This document shows positions 54,020 to 62,044 of a stretch of DNA of 64,000 nucleotides, one piece after another. The notes under the pieces were generated by a model that was not told the DNA's origin, did not search any database, and saw only the letters and a program-made list of their open reading frames with translations. Made by a program: the position numbers and the translations under genes. Source of the stretch: SCBR16-9 sp964537975 (GTDB lineage: Bacteria > Hydrogenedentota > Hydrogenedentia > Hydrogenedentales > SCBR16-9); NCBI GenBank assembly GCA_964537975.1, contig CAZIDP010000003.1, forward strand, positions 1 through 64,000, read 5' to 3'. Every line of letters begins with the position of its first letter. Position 1 is the stretch's first letter.

Positions 54020-54057
54020 GGTAAAGCATGCTGGTAAGGTATTGGTAATATATTACC
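54020..54057. promoter_or_regulatory. Palindrome and GGTAA repeats between glyA and the Nudix gene
   Basis: A perfect 14-base palindrome GGTAATATATTACC (54044-54057) is preceded by two more GGTAA copies at 54020 and 54033, spaced 13 and 11 bases, about one helical turn. Position in the shared divergent promoter region suggests an operator for glyA, the Nudix gene, or both. Confidence 0.45.
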
Positions 54058-54109
54058 TGTTGGAATGCATTTATTATGATTTTAAAACACAAAAAGGAAT
54101 TCATTTATT

Positions 54110-54655
54110 ATGGAAACATGGGCAGATAACCATGTGGAATTCGAAGGGAAAGTAGTACGTTTGAGAATAGGGCATGTTTACCTCGACAATGGTGAACTGG
54201 GTTATCGGGAAGTTGTCGAGCACGCCGGTGGTGTATGTGTCATTCCGTATACAGGGGATTCTGTCGTACTAATTCGACAATTCAGGATTGCATGCAATCA
54301 GTACTTAATCGAGGCACCTGCTGGAAAAATAGAAGGAGATGAAGACCCTGAAATTCGTGGGAGTCTTGAGCTGGAAGAAGAAACAGGTTATAAGGCAGGT
54401 CGGTTGATCTCTGCTGGAAAGATATTTCCTACTGTAGGATTCTGTTCGGAAATTATCCATCTTTACCTGGCTTTTGACCTCGTAAAGACACAGCAAAATC
54501 TGGAAACTGAAGAACAGATTGAAGTAATCGAAATGTCCTTGGATGAAGTTGAACAAAGCCTGCGCGAACATCGATTTATAGATGGAAAAACTGCTTTAGG
54601 ATTGCATCGTTTGTTGATGTACCTTGCTGAGGAGAATTCCGATCTCAAAGTTTAG
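54110..54655 (+). CDS. Nudix hydrolase, ADP-ribose pyrophosphatase-like
   Basis: A 181-aa protein of the ADP-ribose diphosphatase subgroup (VRLRIGHVYLDNGE, REVVEHAGGVCVIPYTGDSVVLIRQFRI). The Nudix box begins at Gly72 and ends with LELEEETGY (86-94): Glu78, Glu87, Glu90 and Glu91 are kept, but the Arg of the REUxEE core is Leu86. The following pattern (FPTVGFCSEIIHLYLAFDL) is typical of ADP-ribose hydrolases. It probably cleaves a nucleoside diphosphate linked to a sugar, perhaps with altered rate. AAAGGA lies 11 bases before the ATG. Confidence 0.88.
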   Translation: METWADNHVEFEGKVVRLRIGHVYLDNGELGYREVVEHAGGVCVIPYTGDSVVLIRQFRIACNQYLIEAPAGKIEGDEDPEIRGSLELEEETGYKAGRLISAGKIFPTVGFCSEIIHLYLAFDLVKTQQNLETEEQIEVIEMSLDEVEQSLREHRFIDGKTALGLHRLLMYLAEENSDLKV

Positions 54656-54679
54656 ATTATAAAATTTAAATTATTTTTG

Positions 54680-55312
54680 CTACTTACTTGATCGCATGGA
54701 TTCTCTGTCGCGCAAATAAAAAATGACACAGAGTGCAACGATTATGACCAGGCTGATTATGAAGCCTGAACCATAATATATGGCCATACTCACATAAGCT
54801 GTGTCCAGGCGATAACGTTCTGGAGTTAATTCGTGGTGATACAATTGTAAGCGAGGTGCCAAGTCGAAAGGTATACGCATTTGACGTGTTCCATCAAAAC
54901 TCCGGATATGCACTATTTGCTCGTCTCCAAAATCGTATACTGAATCTGCTTCCGCATTGAGGAAAAAATTTATAGCCGGGGTGAACCAATCCACTATATC
55001 GATGTCTTCGGTATCAGAAGAGGTATGAAAATCTATCTTAATTTTGTCCAATTGCAGTAATTGAACTTTACCTTGATAGACACGGTTATCAACCATATAA
55101 TTGAACACAACATCAATATCATCTATTGAATTTTGAGATTGAACAATTGCTTCCGGTATCTCAAGGTAAATTACAGTTCCTTCTGCTGCTGTCCAGGTTC
55201 TCACCATCTGTTCCTGTTGCCACAATGCGAAAAAACCTAATGAAACTATGATTAATCCTGCAACGGGAACAAATTGTAATAATCTGTGATGGTTTTTCTT
55301 CAACAGAACCAT
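54680..55312 (-). CDS. DUF3592-like membrane protein
   Basis: A 210-aa protein with an N-terminal membrane helix (about 13-30), an extracytoplasmic beta-rich middle and a C-terminal helix (about 173-198) followed by a basic tail. The start of the middle domain (WTAAEGTVIYLEI...DIDVVFNYMVDNRVYQGKVQLLQ) follows the DUF3592 pattern of TxGxVxxx...Y.Y.V.G..Y. Function unknown. Last gene of the sigma/anti-sigma operon, five bases after the ybjQ-like gene. Confidence 0.68.
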   Translation of the reverse strand: MVLLKKNHHRLLQFVPVAGLIIVSLGFFALWQQEQMVRTWTAAEGTVIYLEIPEAIVQSQNSIDDIDVVFNYMVDNRVYQGKVQLLQLDKIKIDFHTSSDTEDIDIVDWFTPAINFFLNAEADSVYDFGDEQIVHIRSFDGTRQMRIPFDLAPRLQLYHHELTPERYRLDTAYVSMAIYYGSGFIISLVIIVALCVIFYLRDRESMRSSK

Positions 55313-55317
55313 AACGA

Positions 55318-55659
55318 TTAAAGATTTTCATCTGAAGATGGAATATCTTCAACGACAACAGCGGTACCATAAATCAGTATCTCTGCTGCACCTGCTGCAA
55401 TGTCAGAAGTGCTGTAACGAGCTACGATGATTGCATTGCCCCCCAGACGTTTGGCGTCAGCTATCATGCGGTCAAGAGCTTGCTCGCGGGTTTCTGCCAA
55501 CATTTTGGTGTATTCAAGTATTTCACCTCCTACCATATTTCTCAACAAAGCAAGGATGTCTCTGCCCAAATGCATGCTGCGTACCGCACTGCCACGAACA
55601 ATACCCAAAGTTTTGACAATACGCTTGCCATGTATATCTGGAGCTGTAGTGACAATCAA
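55318..55659 (-). CDS. YbjQ family (DUF74) protein
   Basis: A 113-aa cytosolic protein of the YbjQ/heavy-metal-binding family. Recognised by IVTTAPDIHGKRIVKTLGIVRGSAVRS at the start, GGEILEYTKMLAETREQALDRMIADAKRLGGNAIIVARY in the middle, split over ~44-83, and AEILIYGTAVVVE at the end. Members form pentamers; function is unsettled. It overlaps the anti-sigma gene by four bases (ATGA), so its translation is coupled to that gene. Confidence 0.9.
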   Translation of the reverse strand: MIVTTAPDIHGKRIVKTLGIVRGSAVRSMHLGRDILALLRNMVGGEILEYTKMLAETREQALDRMIADAKRLGGNAIIVARYSTSDIAAGAAEILIYGTAVVVEDIPSSDENL

Positions 55660-56105
55660 CGATGTACCTCCCTGCTGTATCGATCCGTTTTGGCAATTCT
55701 GATTCGTTGCCGTAATACTGAAACAAACAAAACGCCCAAGCCTATAAACGGAAGTGCTAATAAAAACTTGAGTTTATACGATCCCCATGGTTCAACAATA
55801 AAAAGAGTAAGACCATAACAAGATAGCATGATGGCACCAATCAATAATACCAACCAACCAGTTTTGCGTTCTAACCGGTTGTATATATTATCCAAGAAGT
55901 TGTCCCAAGCCTCAGGCGGAGGTTCTTCTATCCGCAAGGCAGCAGTAGTACCGGTAACCAGACAGCGCATGGCATCCAGTTCCTTACTGCATTTTGAGCA
56001 AATCTTAGTGTGGGCTTCGAGCTTCTTCTGGGCTTCCATGTCCAGTTCGCCATCAAGAAACCCTGATATGAGAATTTGATACTCTTCGCATGATTGATCG
56101 TGCAT
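55656..56105 (-). CDS. Anti-sigma factor with zinc-finger (zf-HC2) domain
   Basis: A 149-aa protein whose N-terminal ~45 residues are a ZAS domain: Cys6, then AHTKICSKCSKEL with His32, Cys36 and Cys39 (HxxxCxxC), in the typical FLDGELDMEAQKKLEAH context. Two membrane helices follow (about 83-105 and 117-138). The zinc domain should hold the ECF sigma factor encoded 146 bases upstream on the same strand. It is coupled downstream to the ybjQ-like gene. How the anti-sigma is released is unknown; no periplasmic sensor domain is present. Confidence 0.87.
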   Translation of the reverse strand: MHDQSCEEYQILISGFLDGELDMEAQKKLEAHTKICSKCSKELDAMRCLVTGTTAALRIEEPPPEAWDNFLDNIYNRLERKTGWLVLLIGAIMLSCYGLTLFIVEPWGSYKLKFLLALPFIGLGVLFVSVLRQRIRIAKTDRYSREVHR

Positions 56106-56251
56106 GTTTGATTGGTTTGGTTGTTACCTTATTATTTACCGTAAAAATAAAACTATTACTTACTGTGATGTACACCAGAACGGTATATTCCTGGCAGGTG
56201 CCATATAGAGTAATACCACGTGTCACGTTGATTTATTCATTGATATTCAGG

Positions 56252-56863
56252 TCATGAATGAAAGCCGGTAATGTTTTCCGTACAATTCATGTGTTCCAAC
56301 ACCACTTTCAGTGCTTTTCGAGCTGTATGTAGTCTGGACATAACCGTTCCTTGTGGAATTTCCAGGCATTCGGCAATTTCACTGTAGGATAATTCAAGAA
56401 AGTGTCTCAATCTCAGTATTTCTTGTTGATCGGTGCTCAGTTTTGATAATGCAGCATGAACAATACTATGTGTATCTTGATTTTGCAATGTTGTTATGGG
56501 ATTGTTATGCTCGTCCTGGGTATCAAATCCTTGCTCCATTAATGCATCTAATGAAGATTCACCACGCCGCTTTTTTCGTTTTAGGTGGTTCAGACATGTG
56601 TTTCTTATAATTCGATACAGCCAAGGGTAAAAAGCCTGATTTGTGTCAAAACGATCTATGGCGCGATAGGCACGTATGAAAGCATCCTGCGCAAGCTCCA
56701 TGGCATCTTCACGGTTATTGACATAACTATAGGCGATTGCATAAGCGCGACGCTGGTAAGTTTTTACAATGTCCCCAAACGCGATACGATCGCCTTCTCT
56801 GGCCGCAGCCAGTAAAGCGGTCTCATCAGTTACAGAGATTTCAGGTGAAGATGATGTTTGCAT
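56252..56863 (-). CDS. ECF-family RNA polymerase sigma factor
   Basis: A 203-aa group IV (RpoE-like) sigma factor. Region 2 (about 25-95) has AFGDIVKTYQRRAYAIAYSYVNNREDAMELAQDAFIRAYRAIDRF split over ~28-72 and the FYPWLYRIIRNTCLNHLKRKKRR segment; region 4 (about 138-190) has LSTDQQEILRLRHFLELSYSEIAECLEIPQGTVMSRLHTARKAL, the -35-binding helix-turn-helix. A Ser/Asp-rich linker joins them. It is first in a run with its zinc anti-sigma factor, a YbjQ-family gene and a DUF3592-like gene. The start site has no strong Shine-Dalgarno. Confidence 0.94.
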   Translation of the reverse strand: MQTSSSPEISVTDETALLAAAREGDRIAFGDIVKTYQRRAYAIAYSYVNNREDAMELAQDAFIRAYRAIDRFDTNQAFYPWLYRIIRNTCLNHLKRKKRRGESSLDALMEQGFDTQDEHNNPITTLQNQDTHSIVHAALSKLSTDQQEILRLRHFLELSYSEIAECLEIPQGTVMSRLHTARKALKVVLEHMNCTENITGFHS

Positions 56864-57098
56864 GCTATTGCTATAAGGTGTTTTAAGGAGTTTGTAATAC
56901 TGATAATATTTTGAGCTATTTTACCATCACATAGCACAAAACTTCACCTAACCCTGAAGAATCTCAAATGTACACTTAATTGTATTACAAGGAAACATAG
57001 TTCAAATCATATGAATCAGGCTTGATGGTTATCATAATGGAAGTAGCAGTACAGATTCCAAATCCTCAGAACAGATGCATGCATAATTGGTGAGTAGC
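56864..57098. promoter_or_regulatory. Upstream region of the ECF sigma gene with paired TTGTAATAC sites
   Basis: No large gene is seen here. The nine-base word TTGTAATAC occurs at 56892-56900 and, inverted, at 56982-56990 (GTATTACAA), bracketing about 80 bases upstream of the sigma gene. They could be regulator sites or chance in AT-rich DNA. Confidence 0.25.
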
Positions 57099-57164
57099 AT
57101 GAAATACATTGTCGTTTTGTTGCTGATTGCAGTTCTGATTTTTTACATGAAGGGAAGAAATTGA
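57099..57164 (+). CDS. Candidate 21-aa single-helix membrane micropeptide
   Basis: ATG at 57099 opens 21 codons ending in TGA: a Lys-Tyr start, a 13-residue hydrophobic run (IVVLLLIAVLIFY) and a basic end (MKGRN). That is the composition of known bacterial single-transmembrane small proteins. GGTGAG four bases upstream could serve as ribosome binding site. It lies in a 540-base gap between divergent gene ends, otherwise empty. The case rests on composition only. Confidence 0.35.
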   Translation: MKYIVVLLLIAVLIFYMKGRN

Positions 57165-57400
57165 CAGTGAGTAGTCTTCAGTTCGTCACAGGAGCACGCT
57201 TTACATCCAAGGTGTGTTTAAAACAAATGTTCGCTATTTAAACGGTACAACGTCATAAAAGAGAAAAATATACACTAAACAAATGTGTCACCAGTTCGTA
57301 ATTTTATTGACTCATCACCAATTATTGAAGCAAAAAGAACAAAATTTCTCATCAAACAAAACAAGATTATATACTAATTTTGTTATAAAACTACGTCAGT
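57165..57400. other. AT-rich gap without visible genes
   Basis: About 235 bases between the small candidate peptide and the stop of the Smg-family gene. No frame, strong hairpin with T-run, or promoter stands out. Confidence 0.4.
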
Positions 57401-57859
57401 TCAGTTCATCCCGTCCAGGTTCTGTGTAATTACATTATAAATTGTCTGTTGCGATTCTACATCCCGTGTAGCGTACAGTAACCAGGCAAGTAAAATATCA
57501 AGTTCTTCTATGGAGGTATCACAATCCATTTGCAAGAGCCGCTCAATCAACAATTCCCGCTCTAATGGATCGATTAGCTCATACATTTCCAAGCGTGCCA
57601 ACGCTGTCTGAGCTACATTCGATATTTTATGCGACTCATATGCTGACAGGTGCCGCACCAAACCTGGCTCATAACGATGGTTTGCATTTACTTTCTGAAG
57701 ATGCTGACGCATGTACAATAATGCGGTATTGACATCACTCAGGTTAAAGCCTTTATCAACCAGCCAATTGCGTAAATGGCTTTCCATACTGGGGCCTTTG
57801 GGGTGGTGATTTACCTGCTCAATAATGGCATCAATGATTTCATGAATAGCTTGTTTCAT
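57401..57859 (-). CDS. smg: Smg family (DUF494) protein
   Basis: A 152-aa, all-helical cytosolic protein. It matches the Smg/DUF494 layout: an N-terminal helix (IHEIIDAIIEQV), LVDKGFNLSDVNTALLYMRQHLQ, and the C-terminal hallmark ELIDPLERELLIERLLQM...SIEELDILLAWLLYA. The function is unknown; smg is usually next to dprA and topA, but here it is alone. The ATG at 57859 with AAAGGG is preferred to the longer frame starting at 57916, which has no ribosome binding site. Confidence 0.75.
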   Translation of the reverse strand: MKQAIHEIIDAIIEQVNHHPKGPSMESHLRNWLVDKGFNLSDVNTALLYMRQHLQKVNANHRYEPGLVRHLSAYESHKISNVAQTALARLEMYELIDPLERELLIERLLQMDCDTSIEELDILLAWLLYATRDVESQQTIYNVITQNLDGMN

Positions 57860-58122
57860 ACACCCTTTCTGCTGCTCTTCCAGCCGATTGATACAGTGTT
57901 GTTTCACAACAATCATTTTTACAGAGCCAATAGGGTAATTTTAATCGTCAATGAACACCAAGTGCAAATTGAAAGGACAGTAATTGATTAAATTGTGAAT
58001 CACGTTACCTGTAGAATCTAGCGTTCGCCAATATTCTCATGTTACCATGGGAAATAATATGAAAAAATTACTTTTCTTCATACTAAATTTTGCTGCAACA
58101 GATAAAAAAGGGGAGATGTTCA

Positions 58123-59889
58123 ATGCGTATTTCAAGGTTTGATGTGATGTGCAAATCATGCCTGATTGTCTTGGGATTGTTTGCAGGTACGTTTTTGTCT
58201 GGTGCGGAAGCTGAAGGGCGTGATATTTTGAGTGATACCTGGGTGGCAGTAGATGGCCTGGGACGTTCTGTGGCAACTTATGATGAAGTTGGCCCCCCTA
58301 AAGAAAACAAGGTGGTTGGTATATTTTACTTTTCCTGGTTGGGACAGCACAGCACCACCGGACCGCACAATATTCAGGAAATATTGGCAGCCGATCCAGA
58401 AAATCCACCTTGGGGGCCAGCAGGTGATTTTCATCACTGGGGAGAATCGGAATGGGGGTATTATTTATCGGATGACGAGTTTGTAATTAGAAGTCATGCG
58501 CACGATCTCGTCGATGCGGGTATCGATGTAATTTTCTTCGATGTCACCAACGCTTTTACATATCGAAATGTGTATATGACACTTTGCAAGGTCTTCACAG
58601 AAATTCGTGATGCCGGTGGTAGAACACCTTACATTGCCTTTCTCTCGCACTTCGGAAAGAATCGGACCGTGCGGGAATTGTATAACGATTTCTACTCCAA
58701 AGAACTTTATAAAGATTTGTGGTTTATGTGGGACGGAAAACCTTTATTTCTGGCAATTCTGGAGGAAGAAGAACCAGAGCTGGAAGAATTTTTTACTTTT
58801 CGTCGTTCATGGGCTTGGAGTGCGGCAGCCTGGTTCGGTGATGGTCATAAAGCCTGGGCTTGGCTTGATCATTCACCTCAAAAATATGGCTGGGTAGAAC
58901 CAGGAGTACCGGAAGCCATGCCGGTAGCCGTAGCGCAACATGCCACTACCAACATTGGACGCAGTCAGCATGATGGACAACAACCGCCTCCTGAAGAGCA
59001 AAAGCCCTATGAAGGACTCTATTTTCAGGAACAATGGGAACGGTTACTGGAAGTTGATCCACAGGTTGCCTTCATCACTGGCTGGAATGAGTGGGTGGCT
59101 CAGCGCTTTCGGAGCGATGGCAACCAAGCCATGCTGGGGAGGGTACTTCCAGAAGGGGAGAGCTTCTTTGTAGATGCGTATACGCGTGAATATAACAGAG
59201 ATATTGAACCAGAAAACACCGAGTTGGGGGACAGTTTGTTTTACCAGATGGTAAGCAACATACGTCGTTTTCGGGGTGCTCGCCCACAGGAAAAAGCCAA
59301 ATTATATTATACTATCGATGTCAAAGGAAGTATGGAACAGTGGGATACCGTGCAGCCGACGTATTATGATACATACGGCGACACAAAACACCGGAATCAT
59401 CCAGGTTGGGGTGACGCCGGACCGTACGTCAACACGACTGGGCGAAACGATTTTGTTGAATTAAAGGCAGCCGTGGATACAGATTACGTCTATTTTCATG
59501 CTGAATGTGCTGAGGATATTACACCCTACACAGAACCCAACTGGATGTTGCTCTTTATTAACGTCGATCGTGATCACAAATCAGGTTGGTATGGATATAA
59601 CTATGTTGTAAATCGAGAAGTAGTTGATGGAGAGACAACTGTTTTACAGCAGACAGAAGATGGTTGGAATTGGGAATCGGTTGGCGAAGTGACCTATCAC
59701 GTCGAAGGCAATAAACTGTCTGTAGCGATACCGCGAGATATGATGCCAGAATTGGGACATACATTCGAGTTTAAATGGGCCGATAACATACAAAAAGATG
59801 ATGATATACGCGAATTCAATATTAGTGGTGATACGGCACCAAACCGCCGCTTTAATTATTTGTATGTTTCGGATGAGAGCATTCACTAA
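58123..59889 (+). CDS. Secreted GH71/GH99-like glycoside hydrolase with C-terminal sugar-binding-like domain
   Basis: About 588 aa with a signal peptide (CLIVLGLFAGTFLSGAEA, about 13-30). The main part (~50-410) reads as a TIM-barrel of the GH71/99-like type: VVGIFYFSWLG, HHWGESEWGYYLSDDEFVIRSHAHDLVDAGIDVIFFD (split over ~107-145), MWDGKPLFLAIL, and ITGWNEWVAQRF near 317-328, with likely carboxylates in the last two. A beta-rich domain follows (~395-588), similar to DOMON/CBM9-like modules. Substrate may be a mannan- or glucan-type polysaccharide. GGGGAG lies eight bases before the ATG. Followed by the heparinase-like gene. Confidence 0.77.
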   Translation: MRISRFDVMCKSCLIVLGLFAGTFLSGAEAEGRDILSDTWVAVDGLGRSVATYDEVGPPKENKVVGIFYFSWLGQHSTTGPHNIQEILAADPENPPWGPAGDFHHWGESEWGYYLSDDEFVIRSHAHDLVDAGIDVIFFDVTNAFTYRNVYMTLCKVFTEIRDAGGRTPYIAFLSHFGKNRTVRELYNDFYSKELYKDLWFMWDGKPLFLAILEEEEPELEEFFTFRRSWAWSAAAWFGDGHKAWAWLDHSPQKYGWVEPGVPEAMPVAVAQHATTNIGRSQHDGQQPPPEEQKPYEGLYFQEQWERLLEVDPQVAFITGWNEWVAQRFRSDGNQAMLGRVLPEGESFFVDAYTREYNRDIEPENTELGDSLFYQMVSNIRRFRGARPQEKAKLYYTIDVKGSMEQWDTVQPTYYDTYGDTKHRNHPGWGDAGPYVNTTGRNDFVELKAAVDTDYVYFHAECAEDITPYTEPNWMLLFINVDRDHKSGWYGYNYVVNREVVDGETTVLQQTEDGWNWESVGEVTYHVEGNKLSVAIPRDMMPELGHTFEFKWADNIQKDDDIREFNISGDTAPNRRFNYLYVSDESIH

Positions 59890-59973
59890 TATTCAAATCG
59901 AATCGTGTGATCAACTTAATGTGCTTGTAATGAAAATTGGTTATTGCAGATACAAGACAAGGAGGGGAATGTC

Positions 59974-61980
59974 ATGTCGTTCGTATTGTTCATGTATTTT
60001 TTGCCCATGGCACAAGATGAAGTGCTGGATATGAGTGAAGCAAGAGAACACCCAGGATTGTTTATTACCCTGGACGATGTGCAGCGAGCCCGGGCAGGCA
60101 GTCTGGCTCTGGATTTTTTTGCAAATGAAGCAGAATCATTACTCAATTCAGCGCGCGATCTAGACCCAGACACATTACCTGAGTTTGAAGATACCTGGTG
60201 GGCTGACAACAGGGAGCGCCCCTGGCGTGAAACGTATCCTGAAATCAACCATCTGACCGGCCAGGTTCCGCGAACCTGGACCGCTGCAATCCAGCGCTGT
60301 GCGCGTGCCTCATTGTTGTATCCCGATGAAGGGTTGGATGTGAAAGCGCGTGAAATGCTTCTCAGTTTAAGCGATTACCACTTTGAGTATGAGCACTTCG
60401 ATGTCGGTATGAATTACACGACCTGGGGCATGGTTGCCCTTGAGGCCTATGACATCTTGTATGCCGGATTCTCGCAATCAGAACGTGCCCGAATGGATGC
60501 GTTTTTCGATCGGATGCTGGCAGCAGTACGAAAAAACAATGATTACTGGATTGAGCATGAACCAGGTGGCCCCATGAACAATCATTATGCCTGGCATTAC
60601 CTGGGCATGATGATGTATGGGCTCTTTTATGGTGATGATGATTTGGTTCAAAACGCAATACATGGCGCGAAAGGTCCTATAGACAGTTTATTGTATGGAT
60701 TTCGAGACGATGGATTGTGGCTTGAAGCTTCTATAAATTATCAGTTTGCGGCTACGGTGCCGTTGGTTATTATGGCAGAATTACTGGAAAATGTTGGCCA
60801 TTCAGAAAGTCTCTGGAATTTTGTTACTGATGATGGACATTCCTTGCGACAATCTTACAATGCATTGATCGAAACGATGTTTCCCGATGGTACCATGCCC
60901 AATATTGGTGATTGTTATGGTCGCCGAACGCATCCCGGCAGTTCGCCTGACTATGAAATATTATATCGACGCTTTAATGACCCGACCTACGCCTGGGCAA
61001 TCCAGCATTATGGCCGCAGGCATCCGAATGCCATTTTCAGTGGCATCCCTGAGTTACCCGCAGGAAACGCTCCTTTGCTCAGCAGTCGTAACTGGCCGGA
61101 ACAGGGGTATACCATGTTGCGAAGTGCTTATTCTGAAAATTATTGGTCAGGAGATGGCTGGACTTTGTTCACAACCTGGTCAGGTGCCCCAGTGCATGAC
61201 AACCGCGACAAGTTGTCGTTCATGTTGTTTGCCGATGGACATCACTGGCTGGTCGATGCTGAAGTTCGACCTACGGTATACCATGCATTCTCTGCTGCAG
61301 TACAAAGTGAATTAAACAGACATACACTCAGCCACAATACGGTGATGGTCGACGGTCAGTCACAACGTCACCCTGGTAAACGCCTGGAACTGGTAGAGTA
61401 TCAAATACTACCTGAGGTGCAACGGGTAACCATGGCCGATAGGGATGGGCGACTATATCCCGGGGTACAGCAGATGCGTACGTTTCTGATTTCAGATGCG
61501 TACATCCTGGATGTGTTTCAGGTGAAAGCCGAAACCACACGCAACTTGACTTGGTTGTTACACGTTGACGGAAAATCAGTTGATAATTCTGGAGAAGCCT
61601 GGATGGCGCTGACGCCTTGGGCTGAAGGACCGAAACGTTGGTTAAGAGAACCAGAAAGTGCGCCATTGGCTGGACAGTATCATGAAGTTTTTCAGCATGA
61701 AAGCGACCACTTCACACTGGATGTACATCCCTCGTCAGCAGAAACAACCATCACGCGATGCTTATATCCCCGGGATGACCGTCCAGATTCTGATGCTTAC
61801 GCTACTCGTATGATTGATGTTGACACCAACCAGGCCATTTTCCTTGCTGTATATCGACGTGGCACGCACGAAAAGCTTGAGGAGCTTACTGTTCGACCAG
61901 CGTCACTGGGTCGCCTGGAAGTCACTGTCAATACCGGCGATGCCATACGTCACCATCTGATTCCTGCTTTGATGGATTGA
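59974..61980 (+). CDS. Heparinase II/III family polysaccharide lyase
   Basis: A 668-aa protein with an N-terminal alpha/alpha toroid (about 20-360; YTTWGMVALEAYDILYAGF, NNHYAWHYLGMMMYGLFYGD, DGLWLEASINYQFAATVPL) and a C-terminal beta-sandwich of the heparinase II/III fold (HDNRDKLSFMLFADGHHWLVDAE, HRHTLSHNTVMVDGQSQ read as NRHTLSHNTVMVDG). Candidate catalytic residues are Asn/His/Tyr of the NNHYAWHY and ASINYQF segments. It probably cleaves a uronic-acid polysaccharide such as heparan- or alginate-like material. AAGGAGG eight bases before the ATG sets the start; the signal peptide is short and weak. Confidence 0.85.
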   Translation: MSFVLFMYFLPMAQDEVLDMSEAREHPGLFITLDDVQRARAGSLALDFFANEAESLLNSARDLDPDTLPEFEDTWWADNRERPWRETYPEINHLTGQVPRTWTAAIQRCARASLLYPDEGLDVKAREMLLSLSDYHFEYEHFDVGMNYTTWGMVALEAYDILYAGFSQSERARMDAFFDRMLAAVRKNNDYWIEHEPGGPMNNHYAWHYLGMMMYGLFYGDDDLVQNAIHGAKGPIDSLLYGFRDDGLWLEASINYQFAATVPLVIMAELLENVGHSESLWNFVTDDGHSLRQSYNALIETMFPDGTMPNIGDCYGRRTHPGSSPDYEILYRRFNDPTYAWAIQHYGRRHPNAIFSGIPELPAGNAPLLSSRNWPEQGYTMLRSAYSENYWSGDGWTLFTTWSGAPVHDNRDKLSFMLFADGHHWLVDAEVRPTVYHAFSAAVQSELNRHTLSHNTVMVDGQSQRHPGKRLELVEYQILPEVQRVTMADRDGRLYPGVQQMRTFLISDAYILDVFQVKAETTRNLTWLLHVDGKSVDNSGEAWMALTPWAEGPKRWLREPESAPLAGQYHEVFQHESDHFTLDVHPSSAETTITRCLYPRDDRPDSDAYATRMIDVDTNQAIFLAVYRRGTHEKLEELTVRPASLGRLEVTVNTGDAIRHHLIPALMD

Positions 61981-62044
61981 AAATCAATATAACGCTTGAT
62001 AAGTACCGCCACTTGCCTACTGATTGGAGAAAACATAAGAATAT

